From Piscicola geometra (lineage: Eukaryota; Annelida; Clitellata; Hirudinida; Piscicolidae), in NCBI GenBank assembly GCA_943735955.1, contig OX030955.1, positions 13,481,383 to 13,545,382 on the forward strand: a stretch of DNA of 64,000 bases, given 5' to 3'. Below the pieces are notes generated by a model. It saw nothing but the letters and a program-made list of their open reading frames with translations, ran no database searches and was not told the origin of the DNA. This document shows, one piece after another, positions 14,301 to 29,300 of the stretch. The translations under genes and the position numbers were made by a program. Position 1 is the stretch's first letter; every line of letters begins with the position of its first letter.

Positions 14301-17300
14301 CCGACTAATGTAATAATGATGACAACAGAATCAACAAGTGTGCCAACTGCTGTATCGACAACAGTGCCGACTACCTTATCAATGATGACAACAGATTCAA
14401 CAAGTGTGCCAACTGCTGTATCGACAACAGTGCCGACTACTGTATCAATGATGACAACAGAATCAACAAGTGTGCCAACTGCTGTATCGACAACAATGCC
14501 GACTACTGTATCAATGATGACAACAGAATCAACAAGTGTGCCAACTGCTGTATCGACAACAGTGCCGACTACTGTATCAATGAGGACAACAGAATCAACA
14601 AGTGTGTCAACTGCTGTATCGACAACAGTGCCGACTACTGTATCAATGATGACAACAGAATCAACAAGTGTGCCAACTGCTGTATCGACATCAGTGCCGA
14701 CTACTGTATCAATGATGACAACAGAATCAACAAGTGTGCAAACTGCTGTATCGACAACAGTGCCGACTACTGTATCAATGATGACAACAGAATCAACAAG
14801 TGTGCCAACTGCTGTATCGACAACAGTGCCGACTACTGTATCAATGATGACAACAGAATCAACAAGTGTGCCAACTGCTGTATCGACAACAGTGCCGACT
14901 ACAGTATTAATGAGGACAACAGAATCAACAAGTGTGCCAACTGCTGTATCGACAACAGTGCCGACTACTGTATCAAGGATGACAACAGAATCAACAAGTG
15001 TGCCAACTGCTGTATCGACAACAGTGCCGACTACTGTATTAATGATGACAACAGAATCAACAAGTGTGCCAACTGCTGTATCGACAACAGTGCCGACTAC
15101 TGTATCAATGATGACAACTGAATCAACAAGTGTGCCAACTGCTGTATCGACAACAGTGCCGACTACTGTATCAATGATGACAACAGAATCAACAAGTGTG
15201 CCAACTGCTGTATCGACAACAGTGCCGACTAATGTAATAATGATGACAACAGAATCAACAAGTGTGCCAACTGCTGTATCGACAACAGTGCCGACTACCT
15301 TATCAATGATGACAACAGATTCAACAAGTGTGCCAACTGCTGTATCGACAACAGTGCCGACTACTGTATCAATGATGACAACAGAATCAACAAGTGTGCC
15401 AACTGCTGTATCGACAACAATGCCGACTACTGTATCAATGATGACAACAGAATCAACAAGTGTGCCAACTGCTGTATCGACAACAGTGCCGACTACTGTA
15501 TCAATGAGGACAACAGAATCAACAAGTGTGCCAACTGCTGTATCGACAACAGTGCCGACTACTGTATCAATGATGACAACAGAATCAACAAGTGTGCCAA
15601 CTGCTGTATCGACAACAGTGCCGACTACTGTATTAATGATGACAACAGAATCAACAAGTGTGCCAACTGCTGTATCGACAACAGTGCCGACTACTGTTTC
15701 AATGATGACAACAGAATCAACAAGTGTGCCAACTGCTGTATCGACAACAGTGCCTACTACTGTATCAATGATGACAACAGAATCAACAAGTGTGCCAACT
15801 GCTGTATCGACAACAGTGCCGACTACTGTATCAATGATGTCAACAGAATCAACAAGTGTGCCAACTGCTGTATCGACAACAGTGCCGACTACTGTATCAA
15901 GGATGACAACAGAATCAACAAGTGTGCCAACTGCTGTATCGACAACAGTGCCGACTACTGTATTAATGATGACAACAGAATCAACAAGTGTGCCAACTGC
16001 TGTATCGACAACAGTGCCGACTACTGTATCAATGATGACAACAGAATCAACAAGTGTGCCAACTGCTGTATCGACAACAGTGCCGACTACTGTATCAATG
16101 ATGACAACAGAATCAACAAGTGTGCCAACTGCTGTATCGACAACAGTGCCGACTAATGTAATAATGATGACAACAGAATCAACAAGTGTGCCAACTGCTG
16201 TATCGACAACAGTGCCGACTACCTTATCAATGATGACAACAGATTCAACAAGTGTGCCAACTGCTGTATCGACAACAGTGCCGACTACTGTATCAATGAT
16301 GACAACAGAATCAACAAGTGTGCCAACTGCTGTATCGACAACAATGCCGACTACTGTATCAATGATGACAACAGAATCAACAAGTGTGCCAACTGCTGTA
16401 TCGACAACAGTGCCGACTACTGTATCAATGAGGACAACAGAATCAACAAGTGTGCCAACTGCTGTATCGACAACAGTGCCGACTACTGTATCAATGATGA
16501 CAACAGAATCAACAAGTGTGCCAACTGCTGTATCGACAACAGTGCCGACTACTGTATTAATGATGACAACAGAATCAACAAGTGTGCCAACTGCTGTATC
16601 GACAACAGTGCCGACTACTGTTTCAATGATGACAACAGAATCAACAAGTGTGCCAACTGCTGTATCGACAACAGTGCCTACTACTGTATCAATGATGACA
16701 ACAGAATCAACAAGTGTGCCAACTGCTGTATCGACAACAGTGCCGACTACTGTATCAATGATGTCAACAGAATCAACAAGTGTGCCAACTGCTGTATCGA
16801 CAACAGTGCCGACTACTGTATCAATGATGAAAACAGAATCAACAAGTGTGCCAACTGCTATATCGACAACAGTGCCGACTACTGTATCAATGATGACAAC
16901 AGAATCAACAAGTGTGCCAACTGCTGTATCGACAACATTGCCGACTACTGTATCAATGATGACAACAGAATCAACAAGTGTGCCAACTGCTGTATCGACA
17001 ACAGTGCCGACTACTGTATCAATGATGACAACAGAATCAACAAGTGTGCCAACTGCTGTAACGACAACAGTGCCGACTACTGTATCAATGATGACAACAG
17101 AATCAACAAGTGTGCCAACTGCTGTATCGACAACAGTGCCGACTACTGTATCAATGATGACAACAGAATCAACAAGTGTGCCAACTGCTGTATCGACAAC
17201 AGTGCCGACTACTGTATTAATGATGACAACAGAATCAACAAGTGTGCCAACTGCTGTATCGACAACAGTGCCGACTACCTTATCAATGATGACAACAGAA

Positions 17301-20300
17301 TCAACAAGTGTGTCAACTGCTGTATCGACAACAGTGCCGACTACTGTATCAATGATGACAACAGAATCAACAAGTGTGCCAACTGCTGTATCGACATCAG
17401 TGCCGACTACTGTATCAATGATGACAACAGAATCAACAAGTGTGCAAACTGCTGTATCGACAACAGTGCCGACTACTGTATCAATGATTACAACAGAATC
17501 AACAAGTGTGCCAACTGCTGTATCGACAACAGTGCCGACTACTGTATCAATGAAGACAACAGAATCAACAAGTGTGCCAACTGCTGTATCGACAACAGTG
17601 CCGACTACTGTATCAATGATGACAACAGAATCAACAAGTGTGCCAACTGCTGTATCGACAACAGTGCCGACTACTGTATTAATGATGACAACAGAATCAA
17701 CAAGTGTGCCAACTGCTGTATCGACAACAGTGCCGACTACTGTATCAATGATGACAACAGAATCAACAAGTGTGCCAACTGTTGTATCGACAACAGTGCC
17801 GACTACTGTATCAATGATGACAACAGAATCAACAAGTGTCCCAACTGCTATATCGACAACAGTGCCGACTACTGTATCAATGATGACAACAGAATCAACA
17901 AGTGTGCCAACTGCTGTATCGACAACAGTGCCGACTACTGTATCAATGAGGACAACAGAATCAACAAGTGTGCCAACTGCTGTATCGACAACAGTGCCGA
18001 CTACTGTATCAATGATGACAACAGAATCAACAAGTGTGCCAACTGCTGTATCGACAACAGTGCCGACTACTGTATTAATGATCACAACAGAATCAACAAG
18101 TGTGCCAACTGCTGTATCGACAACAGTGCCGACTACCTTATCAATGATGACAACAGAATCAACAAGTGTGCCAACTGCTGTATCGACAACAGTGCCGACT
18201 ACTGTATCAATGAAGACAACAGAATCAACAAGTGTGCCAACTGCTGTATCGACAACAGTGCCGACTACTGTATCAATGATGACAACAGAATCAACAAGTG
18301 TGCCAACTGCTGTATCGACAACAGTGCCGACTACTGTATTAATGATGACAACAGAATCAACAAGTGTGCCAACTGCTGTATCGACAACAGTGCCGACTAT
18401 TGTATCAATGATGACAACAGAATCAACAAGTGTGCCAACTGTTGTATCGACAACAGTGCCGACTACTGTATCAATGATGACAACAGATTCAACAAGTGTC
18501 CCAACTGCTATATCGACAACAGTGCCGACTACTGTATCAATGATGACAACAGAATCAACAAGTGTGCCAACTGCTGTATCGACAACAGTGCCGACTACTG
18601 TATCAATGAGGACAACAGAATCAACAAGTGTGCCAACTGCTGTATCGACAACCTTGCCGACTACTGTATTAATGATGACAACAGAATCAACAAGTGTGCC
18701 AACTGCTGTATCGACAACAGTGCCGACTACCTTATCAATGATGACAACAGAATCAACAAGTGCGCCAACTGCTGTATCGACAACAGTGCCGACTACTGTA
18801 TCAATGATGACAACAGAATCAACAAGTGTGCCAACTGCTGTATCGACAACAGTGCCGACTACTGTATCAATGATGACAACAGAATCAACAAGTGTGCCAA
18901 CTGCTGTATCGACAACAGTGCCGACTACTGTATCAATGATGACAACAGAATCAACAAGTGTGCCAACTGCTGTATCGACAATAGCGCCGACTACTGTATC
19001 AATGATGTCAACAGAATCAACAAGTGTGCCAACTGCTGTATCGACAACAGTGCCGACTACTGTATCAATGATGACAACAGAATCAACAAATGTGCCAACT
19101 GCTGTATCGACAACAGCGCCGACTACTGTATCAATGATGACAACAGAATCAACAAGTGTGCCAACTGCTGTATCGACAACAGTGCCGACTACTGTATCAA
19201 TGATGACAACAGAATCAACAAGTGTGCCAACTGCTGTATCGACAACAGTGCCGACTACTGTATCAATGATGACAACAGAATCAACAAGTGTGCCGACTAC
19301 TGTATCAATGATGACAACAGAATCAACAAGTGTGCCAACTGTTGTATCGACAACAGTGCCGACTACTGTATCAATGATGACAACAGAATCAACAAGTGTC
19401 CCAACTGCTATATTGACAACAGTGCCGACTACTGTATCAATGATGACAACAGAATCAACAAGTGTGCCAACTGCTGTATCGACAACAGTGCCGACTACTG
19501 TATTAATGATGACAACAGAATCAACAAGTGTGCCAACTGCTGTATCGACAACAGTGCCGACTACTGTATTAATGATGACAACAGAATCAACAAGTGTGCC
19601 AACTGCTGTATCGACAACAGTGCCGACTACTGTATCAATGATGACAACAGAACCAACAAGTGTGCCAACTGCTGTATCGACAACAGTGCCGACTACTGTA
19701 TCAATGATGACAACAGAATCAACAAGTGTGCCAACTGCTGTATCGACAACAGTGCCGACTACTGTATCAATGATGACAACAGAATCAACAAGTGTGCCGA
19801 CTACTGTATCAATGATGACAACAGAATCAACAAGTGTGCCAACTGCTGTATCGACAACAGTGCCGACTACTGTATCAATGATGACAACAGAATCAACAAG
19901 TGTGCCAACTGCTGTATCGACAACAGTGCCGACTACTGTATCAATGATGACAACAGAATCAACAAGTGTGCCAACTGCTGTATCGACAACAGTGCCGACT
20001 ACTGTATCTATGATGACAACAGAATCAACAAGTGTGCCAACTGCTGTATCGACAATAGCGCCGACTACTGTATCAATGATGACAACAGAATCAACAAGTG
20101 TGCCAACTGCTGTATCGACAACAGTGCCGACTACTGTATCAATGATGACAACAGAATCAACAAGTGTGCCAACTGCTGTATCGACAACAGCGCCGACTAC
20201 TGTATCAATGATGACAACAGAATCAACAAGTGTGCCAACTGCTGTATCGACAACAGTGCCGACTACTGTATCAATGATGACAACAGAATCAACAAGTGTG

Positions 20301-23300
20301 CCGACTACTGTATCAATGATGACAACAGAATCAACAAGTGTGCCAACTGTTGTATCGACAACAGTGCCGACTACTGTATCAATGATGACAACAGAATCAA
20401 CAAGTGTCCCAACTGCTATATCGACAACAGTGCCGACTACTGTATCAATGATGACAACAGAATCAACAAGTGTGCCAACTGCTGTATCGACAACAGTGCC
20501 GACTAGTGTATCAATGAGGACAACAGAATCAACAAGTGTGCCAACTGCTGTATCGACAACAGTGCCGACTACTGTATCAATGATGACAACAGAATCAACA
20601 AGTGTGCCAACTGCTGTATCGACAACAGTGCCGACTACTGTATCAATGATGACAACAGAATCAACAAGTGTGCCAACTGCTGTATCGACAACAGTGCCGA
20701 CTACTGTATTAATGATGACAACAGAATCAACAAGTGTGCCAACTGCTGTATCGACAACAGTGCCGACTACTGTATCAATGATGACAACAGAATCAACAAG
20801 TGTGCCAACTGCTGTATCGACAACAGTGCCTACTACTGTATCAATGATGACAACAGAATCAACAAGTGTGCCAACTGCTGTATCGACAACAGTGCCGACT
20901 ACTGTATCAATGATGTCAACAGAATCAACAAGTGTGCCAACTGCTGTATCGACAACAGTGCCGACTACTGTATCAATGATGACAACAAAATCAACAAGTG
21001 TGCCAACTGCTGTATCGACAACAGTGCCGACTACTGTATCAATGATGACAACAGAATCAACAAGTGTGCCAACTGCTGTATCGACAACAGTGCCGACTAC
21101 TGTATCAATGATGACAACAGAATCAACAAGTGTGCCGACTACTGTATCAATGATGACAACAGAATCAACAAGTGTGCCAACTGCTGTATCGACAACAGTG
21201 CCGACTACTGTATCAATGATGACAACAGAATCAACAAGTGTGCCAACTGCTGTATCGACAACAGTGCCGACTACTGTATCAATGATGACAACAGAATCAA
21301 CAAGTGTGCCAACTGCTGTATCGACAACAGTGCCGACTACTGTATCAATGATGACAACAGAATCAACAAGTGTGCCAACTGCTGTATCGACAATAGCGCC
21401 GACTACTGTATCAATGATGACAACAGAATCAACAAGTGTGCCAACTGCTGTATCCACAACAGTGCCGACTACTGTATCAATGATGACAACAGAATCAACA
21501 AGTGTGCCAACTGCTGTATCGACAACAGCGCCGACTACTGTATCAATGATGACAACAGAATCAACAAGTGTGCCAACTGCTGTATCGACAACAGTGCCGA
21601 CTACTGTATCAATGATGACAACAGAATCAACAAGTGTGCCAACTGTTGTATCGACAACAGTGCCGACTACTGTATCAATGATGACAACAGAATCAACAAG
21701 TGTCCCAACTGCTATATCGACAACAGTGCCGACTACTGTATCAATGATGACAACAGAATCAACAAGTGTGCCAACTGCTGTATCGACAACAGTGCCGACT
21801 ACTGTATCAATGAGGACAACAGAATCAACAAGTGTGCCAACTGCTGTATCGACAACAGTGCCGACTACTGTATCAATGATGACAACAGAATCAACAAGTG
21901 TGCCAACTGCTGTATCGACAACAGTGCCGACTACTGTATCAATGATGACAACAGAATCAACAAGTGTGCCAACTGCTGTATCGACAACAGTGCCGACTAC
22001 TGTATTAATGATGACAACAGAATCAACAAGTGTGCCAACTGCTGTATCGACAACAGTGCCGACTACTGTATCAATGATGACAACAGAATCAACAAGTGTG
22101 CCAACTGCTGTATCGACAACAGTGCCTACTACTGTATCAATGATGACAACAGAATCAACAAGTGTGCCAACTGCTGTATCGACAACAGTGCCGACTACTG
22201 TATCAATGATGTCAACAGAATCAACAAGTGTGCCAACTGCTGTATCGACAACAGTGCCGACTACTGTATCAATGATGACAACAAAATCAACAAGTGTGCC
22301 AACTGCTGTATCGACAACAGTGCCGACTACTGTATCAATGATGACAACAGAATCAACAAGTGTGCCAACTGCTGTATCGACAACAGTGCCGACTACTGTA
22401 TCAATGATGACAACAGAATCAACAAGTGTGCCAACTGCTGTATCGACAACAGTGCCGACTACTGTATCAATGATGACAACAGAATCAACAAGTGTCCCAA
22501 CTGCTGTATCGACAACAGTGCCGACTACTGTATCAATGATGACAACAGAATCAACAAGTGTGCCAACTGCTGTATCGACAACAGTGCCGACTACTGTATC
22601 AATGATGACAACAGAATCAACAAGTGTGCCGACTACTGTAACAATGATGACAACAGAATCAACCAGTGTGCCAACTGTTGTATCGACAACAGTGCCGACT
22701 ACTGTATCAATGATGACAACAGAATCAACAAGTGTCCCAACTGCTGTATCGACAACAGTGCCGACTACTGTATCAATGATGACAACAGAATCAACAAGTG
22801 TGCCAACTGCTGTATCGACAACAGTGCCGACTACTGTATCAATGAGGACAACAGAATCAACAAGTGTGCCAACTGCTGTATCGACAACAGTGCCGACTAC
22901 TGTATCAATGATGACAACAGATTCAACAAGTGTGCCAACTGCTGTATCGACAACAGTGCCGACTACTGTATTAATGATGACAACAGAATCAACAAGTGTG
23001 CCAACTGCTGTATCGACAACAGTGCCGACTACCTTATCAATGATGACAACAGAATCAACAAGTGTGCCAACTGCTGTATCGACAACAGTGCCGACTACTG
23101 TATCAATGATGACAACAGAATCAACAAGTGTGCCAACTGCTGTATCGACAACAGTGCCGACTACTGTATCAATGATGACAACAGAATCAACAAGTGTGCC
23201 AACTGCTGTATCGACAACAGCGCCGACTACTGTATCAGTGATGACAACAGAATCAACAAGTGTGCCAACTGCTGTATCGACAACAGTGCCGACTACTGTA

Positions 23301-26300
23301 TCAATGATGACAACAGAATCAACAAGTGTGCCAACTGCTGTATCGACAACAGCGCCGACTACTGTATCAATGATGACAACAGAATCAACAAGTGTGCCAA
23401 CTGCTGTATCGACAACAGTGCCGACTACTGTATCAATGATGACAACAGAATCAACAAGTGTGCCAACTGCTGTATCGACAACAGTGCCGACTACTGTATC
23501 AATGATGACAACAGAATCAACAAGTGTGCCAACTGCTGTATCGACAACAGTGCCGACTACTGTATCAATGATGACAACAGAATCAACAAGTGTGCCGACT
23601 ACTGTATCAATGATGACAACAGAATCAACAAGTGTGCCAACTGCTGTATCGACAACAGTGCCGACTACTGTATCAATGATGACAACAGAATCAACAAGTG
23701 TGCCAACTGCTGTATCGACAACAGTGCCGACTACTGTATCAATGATGACAACAGAATCAACAAGTGTGCCAACTGCTGTATCGACAACAGTGCCGACTAC
23801 TGTATCAATGATGAAAACAGAATCAACAAGTGTGCCAACTGCTGTATCGACAACAGTGCCGACTACTGTATTAATGATGACAACAGAATCAACAAGTGTG
23901 CCAACTGCTGTATCGACAACAGTGCCGACTACTGTATCAATGATGACAACAGAATCAACAAGTGTGCCAACTGTTGTATCGACAACAGTGCCGACTACTG
24001 TATCAATGATGACAACAGAATCAACAAGTGTCCCAACTGCTATATCGACAACAGTGCCGACTACTGTATCAATGATGACAACAGAATCAACAAGTGTGCC
24101 AACTGCTGTATCGACAACAGTGCCGACTACTGTATCAATGAGGACAACAGAATCAACAAGTGTGCCAACTGCTGTATCGACAACAGTGCCGACTACTGTA
24201 TCAATGATGACAACAGAATCAACAAGTGTGCCAACTGCTGTATCGACAACAGTGCCGACTACTGTATTAATGATGACAACAGAATCAACAAGTGTGCCAA
24301 CTGCTGTATCGACAACAGTGCCGACTACCTTATCAATGATGACAACAGAATCAACAAGTGTGCCAACTGCTGTATCGACAACAGTGCCGACTACTGTATC
24401 AATGATGACAACAGAATCAACAAGTGTGCCAACTGCTGTATCGACAACAGTGCCGACTACTGTATCAATGATGACAACAGAATCAACAAGTGTGCCAACT
24501 GCTGTATCGACAACAGTGCCGACTACTGTATTAATGATGACAACAGAATCAACAAGTGTGCCAACTGCTGTATCGACAACAGTGCCGACTACTGTATCAA
24601 TGATGACAACAGAATCAACAAGTGTGCCAACTGCTGTATCGACAACAGTGCCTACTACTGTATCAATGATGACAACAGAATCAACAAGTGTGCCAACTGC
24701 TGTATCGACAACAGTGCCGACTACTGTATCAATGATGTCAACAGAATCAACAAGTGTGCCAACTGCTGTATCGACAACAGTGCCGACTACTGTATCAATG
24801 ATGACAACAAAATCAACAAGTGTGCCAACTGCTGTATCGACAACAGTGCCGACTACTGTATCAATGATGACAACAGAATCAACAAGTGTGCCAACTGCTG
24901 TATCGACAACAGTGCCGACTACTGTATCAATGATGACAACAGAATCAACAAGTGTGCCAACTGCTGTATCGACAACAGTGCCGACTACTGTATCAATGAT
25001 GACAACAGAATCAACAAGTGTCCCAACTGCTGTATCGACAACAGTGCCGACTACTGTATCAATGATGACAACAGAATCAACAAGTGTGCCAACTGCTGTA
25101 TCGACAACAGTGCCGACTACTGTATCAATGATGACAACAGAATCAACAAGTGTGCCGACTACTGTAACAATGATGACAACAGAATCAACCAGTGTGCCAA
25201 CTGTTGTATCGACAACAGTGCCGACTACTGTATCAATGATGACAACAGAATCAACAAGTGTCCCAACTGCTGTATCGACAACAGTGCCGACTACTGTATC
25301 AATGATGACAACAGAATCAACAAGTGTGCCAACTGCTGTATCGACAACAGTGCCGACTACTGTATCAATGAGGACAACAGAATCAACAAGTGTGCCAACT
25401 GCTGTATCGACAACAGTGCCGACTACTGTATCAATGATGACAACAGAATCAACAAGTGTGCCAACTGCTGTATCGACAACAGTGCCGACTACTGTATTAA
25501 TGATGACAACAGAATCAACAAGTGTGCCAACTGCTGTATCGACAACAGTGCCGACTACCTTATCAATGATGACAACAGAATCAACAAGTGTGCCAACTGC
25601 TGTATCGACAACAGTGCCGACTACTGTATCAATGATGACAACAGAATCAACAAGTGTGCCAACTGCTGTATCGACAACAGTGCCGACTACTGTATCAATG
25701 ATGACAACAGAATCAACAAGTGTGCCAACTGCTGTATCGACAACAGCGCCGACTACTGTATCAGTGATGACAACAGAATCAACAAGTGTGCCAACTGCTG
25801 TATCGACAACAGTGCCGACTACTGTATCAATGATGACAACAGAATCAACAAGTGTGCCAACTGCTGTATCGACAACAGTGCCGACTACTGTATCAATGAT
25901 GACAACAGAATCAACAAGTGTGCCAACTGCTGTATCGACAACAGTGCCGACTACTGTATCAATGATGACAACAGAATCAACAAGTGTGCCAACTGCTGTA
26001 TCGACAACAGTGCCGACTACTGTATCAATGATGACAACAGAATCAACAAGTGTGCCGACTACTGTATCAATGATGACAACAGAATCAACAAGTGTGCCAA
26101 CTGCTGTATCGACAACAGTGCCGACTACTGTATCAATGATGACAACAGAATCAACAAGTGTGCCAACTGCTGTATCGACAACAGTGCCGACTACTGTATC
26201 AATGATGACAACAGAATCAACAAGTGTGCCAACTGCTGTATCGACAACAGTGCCGACTACCTTATCAATGATGACAACAGAATCAACAAGTGTGCCAACT

Positions 26301-29300
26301 GCTGTATCGACAACAGTGCCGACTACTGTATCAATGATGAAAACAGAATCAACAAGTGTGCCAACTGCTGTATCGACAACAGTGCCGACTACTGTATTAA
26401 TGATGACAACAGAATCAACAAGTGTGCCAACTGCTGTATCGACAACAGTGCCGACTACTGTATCAATGATGACAACAGAATCAACAAGTGTGCCAACTGT
26501 TGTATCGACAACAGTGCCGACTACTGTATCAATGATGACAACAGAATCAACAAGTGTCCCAACTGCTATATCGACAACAGTGCCGACTACTGTATCAATG
26601 ATGACAACAGAATCAACAAGTGTGCCAACTGCTGTATCGACAACAGTGCCGACTACTGTATCAATGATGACAACAGAATCAACAAGTGTGCCAACTGCTG
26701 TATCGACAACAGTGCCGACTACTGTATCAATGATGACAACAGAATCAACAAGTGTGCCAACTGCTGTATCGACAACAGTGCCGACTACTGTATCAATGAT
26801 GACAACAGAATCAACAAGTGTGCCAACTGCTGTATCGACAACAGTGCCGACTACCTTATCAATGATGACAACAGAATCAACAAGTGTGCCAACTGCTGTA
26901 TCGACAACAGTGCCGACTACTGTATCAATGATGACAACAGAATCAACAAGTGTGCCAACTGCTGTATCGACAACAGCGCCGACTACTGTATCAATGATGA
27001 CAACAGAATCAACAAGTGTGCCAACTGCTGTATCGACAACAGTGCCGACTACTGTATCAATGATGACAACAGAATCAACAAGTGTGCCAACTGCTGTATC
27101 GACAACAGTGCCGACTACTGTATCAATGATGACAACAGAATCAACAAGTGTGCCAACTGCTGTATCGACAACAGTGCCGACTACTGTATCAATGATGACA
27201 ACAGAATCAACAAGTGTGCCGACTACTGTATCAATGATGACAACAGAATCAACAAGTGTGCCAACTGCTGTATCGACAACAGTGCCGACTACTGTATCAA
27301 TGATGACAACAGAATCAACAAGTGTGCCAACTGCTGTATCGACAACAGTGCCGACTACTGTATCAATGATGACAACAGAATCAACAAGTGTGCCAACTGC
27401 TGTATCGACAACAGTGCCGACTACCTTATCAATGATGACAACAGAATCAACAAGTGTGCCAACTGCTGTATCGACAACAGTGCCGACTACTGTATCAATG
27501 ATGAAAACAGAATCAACAAGTGTGCCAACTGCTGTATCGACAACAGTGCCGACTACTGTATTAATGATGACAACAGAATCAACAAGTGTGCCAACTGCTG
27601 TATCGACAACAGTGCCGACTACTGTATCAATGATGACAACAGAATCAACAAGTGTGCCAACTGTTTTATCGACAACAGTGCCGACTACTGTATCAATGAT
27701 GACAACAGAATCAACAAGTGTCCCAACTGCTATATCGACAACAGTGCCGACTACTGTATCAATGATGACAACAGAATCAACAAGTGTGCCAACTGCTGTA
27801 TCGACAACAGTGCCGACTACTGTATCAATGATGACAACAGAATCAACAAGTGTGCCAACTGCTGTATCGACAACAGTGCCGACTACTGTATCAATGATGA
27901 CAACAGAATCAACAAGTGTGCCAACTGCTGTATCGACAACAGTGCCGACTACTGTATCAATGATGACAACAGAATCAACAAGTGTGCCAACTGCTGTATC
28001 GACAACAGTGCCGACTACCTTATCAATGATGACAACAGAATCAACAAGTGTGCCAACTGCTGTATCGACAACAGTGCCGACTACTGTATCAATGATGAAA
28101 ACAGAATCAACAAGTGTGCCAACTGCTGTATCGACAACAGTGCCGACTACTGTATTAATGATGACAACAGAATCAACAAGTGTGCCAACTGCTGTATCGA
28201 CAACAGTGCCGGCTACTGTATCAATGATGACAACAGAATCAACAAGTGTGCCAACTGTTGTATCGACAACAGTGCCGACTACTGTATCAATGATGACAAC
28301 AGAATCAACAAGTGTCCCAACTGCTATATCGACAACAGTGCCGACTACTGTATCAATGATGACAACAGAATCAACAAGTGTGCCAACTGCTGTATCGACA
28401 ACAGTGCCGACTACTGTATCAATGAGGACAACAGAATCAACAAGTGTGCCAACTGCTGTATCGACAACAGTGCCGACTACTGTATCAATGATGACAACAG
28501 AATCAACAAGTGTGCCAACTGCTGTATCGACAACAGTGCCGACTACTGTATTAATGATGACAACAGAATCAACAAGTGTGCCAACTGCTGTATCGACAAC
28601 AGTGCCGACTACCTTATCAATGATGACAACAGAATCAACAAGTGTGCCAACTGCTGTATCGACAACAGTGCCGACTACTGTATCAATGATGACAACAGAA
28701 TCAACAAGTGTGCCAACTGCTGTATCGACAACAGTGCCGACTACTGTATCAATGATGACAACAGAATCAACAAGTGTGCCAACTGCTGTATCGACAACAG
28801 TGCCGACTACTGTATCAATCATGACAACAGAATCAACAAGTGTGCCAACTGCTGTATCGACAACAGCGCCGACTACTGTATCAATGATGACAACAGAATC
28901 AACAAGTGTGCCAACTGCTGTATCGACAACAGTGCCGACTACTGTATCAATGATGACAACAGAATCAACAAGTGTGCCAACTGCTGTATCGACAACAGCG
29001 CCGACTACTGTATCAATGATGACAACAGAATCAACAAGTGTGCCAACTGCTGTATCGACAACAGTGCCGACTACTGTATCAATGATGACAACAGAATCAA
29101 CAAGTGTGCCAACTGCTGTGTCGACAACAGTGCCGACTACTGTATCAATGATGACAACAGAATCAACAAGTGTGCCAACTGCTGTATCGACAACAGTGCC
29201 GACTACTGTATCAATGATGACAACAGAATCAACACGTGTGCCAACTGCTGTATCGACAACAGCGCCGACTACTGTATCAATGATGACAACAGAATCAACA

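Larger units (their letters stand above)
1..19272. repeat. array zone 1: full-length units only, older mixed variants
   Basis: Exactly 292 units of 66 bp with no length variants. Common diagnostic variants are TGTATT for TGTATC near the unit end, ACCTTA for ACTGTA, often followed by GATTC for GAATC, CCCAACTGCTTT, and AATGAAGAC or AATGAGGAC. In the candidate + frame these mean Ser to Leu, Val to Leu, Glu to Asp, a silent Val plus Val to Leu, and Met to Lys or Arg. The zone holds several nested duplications listed separately. The first GCG-for-GTG variant (CAGCGCC), common further on, appears only near 18,985. Confidence 0.85.
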